The translations under genes were made by a program, and so were the position numbers. A stretch of DNA of 64,000 nt from SOIA01 sp964348015 (GTDB taxonomy: Bacteria > Acidobacteriota > Aminicenantia > Aminicenantales > Aminicenantaceae), in assembly GCA_964348015.1 (NCBI GenBank), contig CAYGBC010000058.1, positions 1 to 64,000 of the forward strand, read 5' to 3'. The first letter of the stretch is position 1. Each line of letters starts with the position of its first letter. The notes beneath the pieces were generated by a model. That model made no database searches. It saw nothing but the letters and a program-made list of their open reading frames with translations, and was not told the origin of the DNA. Positions 58,804-64,000 of this stretch are shown one piece after another.

Positions 58804-61341
58804 ATGCTGAAAGAGATTCGCGTCAAAAAAGCCGCCCAGCACAATCTCAAAAAAGTCGACGTGAACCTTCCGCGAAATAAACTGATCGTCGTTACAGGAC
58901 CGAGCGGTTCCGGAAAATCTTCCCTTGCTTTTGACACTCTCTATGCCGAGGGACAGAGACGTTATATTGAATGTCTCTCAGCCTATGCCCGCCAGTATAT
59001 CGAACAGATGGAAAAGCCTGAAATGGAGTCCATCGAAGGCCTCTCTCCGTCCATTTCGATCGATCAGAGGACAATCTCTTCTCACCCGCGTTCTACTGTC
59101 GGAACGGTGACAGAGGTGTTTGATTTTTTGAGGCTCCTTTTTGCCCGTGTGGGAATCCCCCACTGTCCTCGCTGCGGTCGGCGGATCCGCTCTCAGACTC
59201 CTCAACAGATCTTGAAAAGAATCTCGAAGTCCCAATCTGGAGAGAAGGTGATGATCCTGTCCCCTCTTGTCAAAGGACGAAGAGGAGAATACCTGCGCCT
59301 GTTCGACAGGTTGAGGAGGAAGGGTTTTCTGCGCGTCCGCGTGGATGGTGAGTTCAGAGAGCTCGAGTCGGATATCCTCCTCGAGAAGACCAAGAAGCAC
59401 AGCATCGACCTTCTGATTGACGAAGTCCGTGTCTCGGGTTCCCCCCAAAAAAGGCTGGAAGAGGCCGTGGAGAAAGCTCTGGAAATGGCTGGAGGAGACC
59501 TCTTGTTGATCAATCAAAATGGGAATGAAAGTTATTACTCGCTGAGCCTTCTCTGCCCTTACTGTGAAATCAGCCTTCCAGAGCTGGAGCCGAGGAATTT
59601 TTCATTCAACAGTCCTTATGGGGCGTGTTCAGAATGTCACGGCCTCGGCTTCCGAACACTCATGGATGAGGGGGGGGAAGTGACGCTGACAGAAGATATC
59701 TGCCCTCTCTGTGAAGGGAGCCGGTTGAAAAAAGAAAGCCTTGCCGTAAAAGTTGGAGGAATGAATATTCATGAGATCAGCTCGCTTCCTGCAGGGATGT
59801 TGAGGGAGAAGCTGGCTTCCCTTGAATTTTCGGGTTCCGATGAACAGGTCGGCTCCCGGATAAAGAAAGAAATTCTCTCCCGGGTGGAAGTCATGGTGGA
59901 ATTGGGAATGCCGTACATCCAGTTGTCCCGGACGACCGCTTCTCTTTCCGGGGGAGAAGCCCGGCGTCTCCGCCTGGCGGCTCAGGTCAGTTCCCGGCTG
60001 AGGGGAATACTCTACGTTCTGGATGAGCCCACTATCGGACTTCATCAACGGGATAACCGTCGCCTGATCTCGCTGTTGAAAAATATAAGAGACCTGGGAA
60101 ATTCAGTGATTGTGGTTGAGCATGATGAGCAGACCATCCGTTCGGCGGATTATATCCTGGACCTGGGTCCGGGAGCAGGAGAAGGCGGTGGTTTTAAGGT
60201 GACGGAAGGGAATTTAGGGCTTGTTCTGTCTTCTCCCGACTCTCTCACCTCACAATATCTCAGGGAGGAAAAGAGCATACCTGTCCCTTTGGAGCGGAGG
60301 GCGCCCAGCGGGTGGCTTGAAGTTCGAAAAGCGGCTGAACACAATTTGAAGGACATCGATGTCCGGATTCCGCTGTCAGTCATGACGGCTGTGACCGGAG
60401 TCTCCGGCTCCGGGAAGAGCACTCTGGTCTATGACATCCTGTATAAAAAACTCTTGAATGTGTTTTATAAAGCGAAGCAGAAGCCCGGGAAGCATCAGAA
60501 TATCTCAGGAATCGATCAGATCAACAAAGTGGTCTCGGTGGACCAAAAGCCCATCGGCCGAACGCCTCGGTCGAATCCCGCCACCTACACCGGACTTTTT
60601 ACGCCCTTGAGGCAGCTCTTCTCCCGAACGCAGGAGTCGAGGATAAGAGGGTACTCCGCCAGCCGTTTCAGCTTCAACGTCTCAGGAGGGCGATGCGAGG
60701 AATGCCGGGGAGCCGGAGTGAAGAAGATCGAGATGCATTTTTTACCGGATGTCTTCGTCACCTGCGACCGGTGCCGTGGGAAGCGGTACAACACCGAAAC
60801 TCTGGCAGTCCAGTACAAGGGGAGGAACATCGCGGATTATCTGGAAATGACGGTGGAGGAGGCATTTGAATACTTAAAGGCCCATCCGGTTTTGAAAAGA
60901 AAATTGGGGACATTGAAGAAAGTCGGATTGGGATATATCAGACTGGGCCAGCCCGCACCGACTCTCTCAGGAGGAGAAGCGCAGAGAATCAAGCTGACTA
61001 AAGAATTGAGCCGAAAGGATACGGGCCAAGCTCTGTATCTTCTGGATGAACCGACCACGGGACTCCATTTTAATGATGTTCACAAGCTGCTTGAGGTTCT
61101 TTCGGAATTGGTGAGTTTAGGGAATACAGTCATCATTGTCGAGCATAACCTTGATGTTATAAAGTATTGTGATTATATTATAGACCTAGGTCCTGAAGGC
61201 GGAGAGAAAGGAGGCTGGATTGTGGCTCAAGGTGTTCCGGAGGAAGTGGCCAAAGCAGAAAAATCGCATACAGGAAAGTACCTGCGAATGATCTTTAAAG
61301 AAGGCAAAAAATTTCTCGAGAGAGGAACAATGGATATTTAG
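58804..61341 (+). CDS. uvrA: excinuclease ABC subunit A, shortened form
   Basis: Damage-recognition ATPase of nucleotide excision repair. The 845 residues are about 95 shorter than usual UvrA. Both ATPase halves are present (GPSGSGKS, SLSGGEARR, LYVLDEPT; then GVSGSGKST, LSGGEAQR, LYLLDEPT). Cys pairs at 121-124 and 251-254 and the last zinc module (CEEC...CDRC) are intact. The missing part is in the first signature domain: the Cys pairs CSEC (275-278) and CPLC (300-303) are only 21 residues apart, whereas about 100 residues separate them in E. coli UvrA. The UvrB-binding region (after 118) seems present. The start is ATG 58804; the frame is open further upstream but that part is a shadow of the helicase. 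Confidence 0.92.
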   Translation: MLKEIRVKKAAQHNLKKVDVNLPRNKLIVVTGPSGSGKSSLAFDTLYAEGQRRYIECLSAYARQYIEQMEKPEMESIEGLSPSISIDQRTISSHPRSTVGTVTEVFDFLRLLFARVGIPHCPRCGRRIRSQTPQQILKRISKSQSGEKVMILSPLVKGRRGEYLRLFDRLRRKGFLRVRVDGEFRELESDILLEKTKKHSIDLLIDEVRVSGSPQKRLEEAVEKALEMAGGDLLLINQNGNESYYSLSLLCPYCEISLPELEPRNFSFNSPYGACSECHGLGFRTLMDEGGEVTLTEDICPLCEGSRLKKESLAVKVGGMNIHEISSLPAGMLREKLASLEFSGSDEQVGSRIKKEILSRVEVMVELGMPYIQLSRTTASLSGGEARRLRLAAQVSSRLRGILYVLDEPTIGLHQRDNRRLISLLKNIRDLGNSVIVVEHDEQTIRSADYILDLGPGAGEGGGFKVTEGNLGLVLSSPDSLTSQYLREEKSIPVPLERRAPSGWLEVRKAAEHNLKDIDVRIPLSVMTAVTGVSGSGKSTLVYDILYKKLLNVFYKAKQKPGKHQNISGIDQINKVVSVDQKPIGRTPRSNPATYTGLFTPLRQLFSRTQESRIRGYSASRFSFNVSGGRCEECRGAGVKKIEMHFLPDVFVTCDRCRGKRYNTETLAVQYKGRNIADYLEMTVEEAFEYLKAHPVLKRKLGTLKKVGLGYIRLGQPAPTLSGGEAQRIKLTKELSRKDTGQALYLLDEPTTGLHFNDVHKLLEVLSELVSLGNTVIIVEHNLDVIKYCDYIIDLGPEGGEKGGWIVAQGVPEEVAKAEKSHTGKYLRMIFKEGKKFLERGTMDI

Positions 61342-61353
61342 GAGGAAATCATT

Positions 61354-64000
61354 ATGAGAAAACGCGTGATTCAAAGGGAATTGATTTTGGCAATATTTTT
61401 CATTTTGTGTTTTGCGGCATATTCGCTGGTCTTCGCGGATACTCCCGTGTCCACGAAAGACTTGAATAAGTTTAGCTGGCACCATATCGGACCCTGGACA
61501 TTCTCAGGAAGGATCACTTCATTTGCGGTTCCCGCGGGTCAGAGCCAGACCTATTACGTGGCAACCGCATCCGGCGGCATCTGGAAAACAGAAGACGGAG
61601 GGATCCATTTTGAGCCCATCTTCGAAACATACGGAAACATGAGCATGGGGGATCTCGCTGTGGCGCCTTCGAATCCTAAGATCATCTATGCCGGGACAGG
61701 AGAGCCTCTGCATGCTCGCTCCAGCGCTCACGGGAACGGCATGTGGAAATCCGTAGATGCCGGGAAAACATGGAAGAACATCGGTCTGGAACAGAGCTAT
61801 TTCATCCCCCGGGTCGAGGTCGACCATAAAAATCCGGACATCGTCTATGTGGCGGCAGAAGGAAAACTCTACGACAACAAGATGGACTGTCAGCGTGGCC
61901 TTTACAAGACTGTGGATGGCGGAAAGACATGGACCCAGGTTCTGGACCTGAAGGACAGAGGTGTGGGAGATTTTGTGATCGACCCGAACAATTCTGATGT
62001 TGTTATCGCTGCGGCCTACAAGACTTACCGGAGAACATGGACCTATATTGACCGTCAGGAAGGGAACCATCTGTACAAAACCACTGACGGTGGAAAGACC
62101 TGGAAGAAGCTGACCAACGGTCTTCCGATGAACATCAAAAGCGGATGGAGCGGCCTCGACATTTATCCTAAGGATCCGAATATCGTCTATGTCCGGATGG
62201 ATGAAGAGGTCAACCTGGGCTTCGACGAACGGGAAGGAAGAGCTCTTTTCAGAAGAGGAGTATTCAGGGATGGTTATTATTTAAACAAATTCAAAGATTT
62301 CAAGATTCATCCGCAGATCAAAAGAATGATCAAGTTCGAACCCGTCAAGTTCAAGGATCAGAGTGAGCTCATAGAGAAGTTGAATGAACTGATCGAAGAT
62401 CAGGATTTTCAGAAGAATATTGGAGTGGATGTGGCCGCTTTGAACAAAAAAGCCAGGTCGCTTTTCTCGAAGAACGAGAAGATCATCGAGAGCATCGATG
62501 AGATCGAAAAATTCATGAGAAAAGAGAAAGAATACCAAGAGCTCTGCGAAGGCGTTAACATCTTTGTGCTTCTGATGCTCTTCACTGACTCTGAGGGGAT
62601 CGAGGTTAAGGAAAATGTGTTCACTGTGACCGACATCGGCAAGGTCCTGATCCACCCTGAGCTCAAATCGCTGGTGAAGTTTGACCCGAAAAAAATCAAG
62701 GATGAGAAAGTTCTGGCCGAGAGTGCCAATCAACTCTTCAAAGATGCCGGACTGGTCTCCACACTCGGGATTGACTTGAAGAAGTTCAACACAACCGCGA
62801 AAAAAGCCTTTAAAGACAGAGACGACCTCAAACCGGTGTTCAAGGACATCACGAAGAAGATCGCTGAATTTGAGAACAGGAAAGGACGATACCAAGTCTT
62901 GAACAGGCACATTCTTCAACTGATCTACGCGGACGCCCTGCAACTGCTGGAACCCGTGAAAAAATCAGGAGTCATCTACCGTTCGGAGGACCAGGGGGAA
63001 TCCTGGACACGGATGACAGAGTACAAGCTAACCGGAGGAAGCGCTGTTATCAACCAGATCGAGGCCGGCTATGCGGGGAGGATCTATGTGGATCCGAATG
63101 ACGACAAGAAACTTTATGCCGTAGAAGTCCGTGTGGTGGTTTCGAAGGATGCGGGAAAGACATTCAGAGCTCCCGCATGGGCCGGACGCCACAAGTGCCA
63201 CGTGGACACGCGCGGCATGTGGATCGACCCGCTCAATTCCAACCATATCCTGAATGGCAATGACGGAGGCGTCAGCGAGACCTGGGATGGGGGAAAGCAC
63301 TGGTCGCAGAAGGATACGATCAGCGCCCAGCAGTTTTACGACATCTCAGTCGATAACCAGATGCCGTACAATGTCATGGGCGGCACGCAGGATAACGGCT
63401 GCTGGATCGGGCCCTCCCGGAACAGGAATTTGTACGGCGTCTTTCCGGCCGACTGGACATACCTTCCTTCCGGAGACGGGTATTACGTTTTGAGAGACTG
63501 GTGGAATCCCGAATTCATTTATTTTGAAAGTCAGTTCGGACGATCCAGCCGGATGAACCTGAAGACAGGAGAGATCATCTCCCTTTCTGTCCGGAATACA
63601 GCCGAAGAAAACGCGGCCGGAAAACCCGCGCAGAGATACCAGTGGGACTCCCCGATCCATCTCTCTCCACACAATCCCGGAGTTGTCTACGTCTGTTCCC
63701 AGCACGTCCACATGTCCCGAAGCCGAGGAGACCGAGATACGTGGGTGACCATCAGCCCGGACCTTTCTAAAAACAATCAAGAGAGAATTGAGCTTTCCAA
63801 GCTGACCAACCTGCAGTACGCCACCATATACACATTCCAGGAATCTCCTGTTCAACCCGGAGTGTACTGGGCGGGCACCGATGACGGAAACCTGCAGCTG
63901 AGCACCGACAACGGGGAGACCTGGCAGAATATCACGATGAATTTCTATGACCGGAACGGAAAGGCAAAGAAAGGAATACAGGGCGCTCGGATACCGTACG
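61354..64000 (+). CDS. secreted BNR/sortilin-type beta-propeller protein (3' end outside window)
   Basis: A partial gene, 882 codons within the window and still open at its end. An ATG 61354 follows GGAGG closely. The protein has a signal peptide (about 1-28, ending SLVFA). Repeated Asp-box/BNR turns follow (KTEDGGIHF, KSVDAGKTW, KTVDGGKTW, KTTDGGKTW, RSEDQGESW, VSKDAGKTF, STDNGETW), the pattern of VPS10/sortilin-like propellers, often secreted glycan-binding or glycosidase-like proteins. Between blades, about residues 286-533, there is a Lys/Glu-rich helical insertion without BNR turns. It lies 12 bp after uvrA, but the functional link is doubtful. Substrate and activity are unknown. Confidence 0.8.
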   Translation, partial: MRKRVIQRELILAIFFILCFAAYSLVFADTPVSTKDLNKFSWHHIGPWTFSGRITSFAVPAGQSQTYYVATASGGIWKTEDGGIHFEPIFETYGNMSMGDLAVAPSNPKIIYAGTGEPLHARSSAHGNGMWKSVDAGKTWKNIGLEQSYFIPRVEVDHKNPDIVYVAAEGKLYDNKMDCQRGLYKTVDGGKTWTQVLDLKDRGVGDFVIDPNNSDVVIAAAYKTYRRTWTYIDRQEGNHLYKTTDGGKTWKKLTNGLPMNIKSGWSGLDIYPKDPNIVYVRMDEEVNLGFDEREGRALFRRGVFRDGYYLNKFKDFKIHPQIKRMIKFEPVKFKDQSELIEKLNELIEDQDFQKNIGVDVAALNKKARSLFSKNEKIIESIDEIEKFMRKEKEYQELCEGVNIFVLLMLFTDSEGIEVKENVFTVTDIGKVLIHPELKSLVKFDPKKIKDEKVLAESANQLFKDAGLVSTLGIDLKKFNTTAKKAFKDRDDLKPVFKDITKKIAEFENRKGRYQVLNRHILQLIYADALQLLEPVKKSGVIYRSEDQGESWTRMTEYKLTGGSAVINQIEAGYAGRIYVDPNDDKKLYAVEVRVVVSKDAGKTFRAPAWAGRHKCHVDTRGMWIDPLNSNHILNGNDGGVSETWDGGKHWSQKDTISAQQFYDISVDNQMPYNVMGGTQDNGCWIGPSRNRNLYGVFPADWTYLPSGDGYYVLRDWWNPEFIYFESQFGRSSRMNLKTGEIISLSVRNTAEENAAGKPAQRYQWDSPIHLSPHNPGVVYVCSQHVHMSRSRGDRDTWVTISPDLSKNNQERIELSKLTNLQYATIYTFQESPVQPGVYWAGTDDGNLQLSTDNGETWQNITMNFYDRNGKAKKGIQGARIPY

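Noticed and set aside
1..64000. tRNA, rRNA, tmRNA or CRISPR array
   Set aside because: Intergenic regions were read for T-arm sequences, cloverleaf-sized blocks and regular spaced repeats; none were found by eye.

Overview
The window comes from a diderm, LPS-bearing bacterial chromosome. It carries late lipid A genes (lpxK, an LpxL-type acyltransferase), LPS transport genes (lptE, an LptC/LptA-type protein, lptB), a heptose phosphate isomerase and a complete Tol-Pal cluster. GC content is moderate, genes are dense with many 4-bp start/stop overlaps, and there are no rRNA, tRNA, CRISPR, phage or intact transposase genes. The recJ-lpt-rpoN-hpf-ptsN-hprK-rapZ-PTS block, the B12-dependent mutase and the secreted sortilin-type propeller protein at the right end fit Acidobacteriota-like lineages such as candidate phylum Aminicenantes. 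That placement is inference from gene content.

Layout. 1-1.5 kb: plsC and gmhA. 1.6-7.2 kb (minus): an unusual unit of a flotillin, an aspartate aminotransferase fused to a phosphoenolpyruvate carboxykinase (PEPCK)-like P-loop domain, and a separate divergent ATP-type PEPCK. 7.6-11.2 kb (minus): lpxK, lpxL, rph and a UDP-xylose-synthase-type gene. 11.3-13.7 kb: a lipoprotein, a secreted coiled-coil protein, and an intergenic stretch with a long hairpin, two tiny ORF candidates and a 314-bp element with 11-bp terminal inverted repeats. 13.8-20.9 kb (minus): comEC, methylmalonyl-CoA mutase, enolase, two small envelope proteins, a composite repeat and a membrane protein. 20.9-23.6 kb (minus): a BtuCDF-type ABC importer. 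24-28.1 kb: leuS, lptE, holA, with rpsT convergent. 28.6-30.6 kb: murJ and dtd. 30.6-34.4 kb (minus): ftsY, ribD, ribE, ribBA.

34.7-46.1 kb (plus) is one long head-to-tail run: recJ, the LptC/LptA-type gene, lptB, rpoN, hpf, ptsN, hprK, rapZ, a mannose-type EIIA, ptsH and ptsI. It joins LPS export with sigma-54, ribosome hibernation and a phosphotransferase relay that has no sugar permease here, so the relay is probably regulatory. At 46.4-46.8 kb a small orphan gene has a textbook sigma-54 promoter with A/T-rich repeats and palindromes upstream, the strongest candidate regulatory unit in the window. A 286-bp miniature inverted-repeat element follows; a shortened relative lies upstream of ftsY in the opposite orientation.

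47.3-54.1 kb: cobB, a cupin, ssb and the Tol-Pal genes (cpoB, pal, tolB, a TolA/TonB-type gene, tolR, tolQ). The tolQ promoter lies back to back with that of a trkH-trkA potassium uptake pair (54.2-56.2 kb). 56.3-61.3 kb: an MrfA-type helicase divergent from a shortened uvrA. The window ends inside a secreted BNR/sortilin-type protein with a large helical insertion.

Several genes (ftsY, tolQ, the DUF948 gene, probably uvrA) have good promoters whose -10 box lies so near the start codon that the mRNAs should be nearly leaderless.
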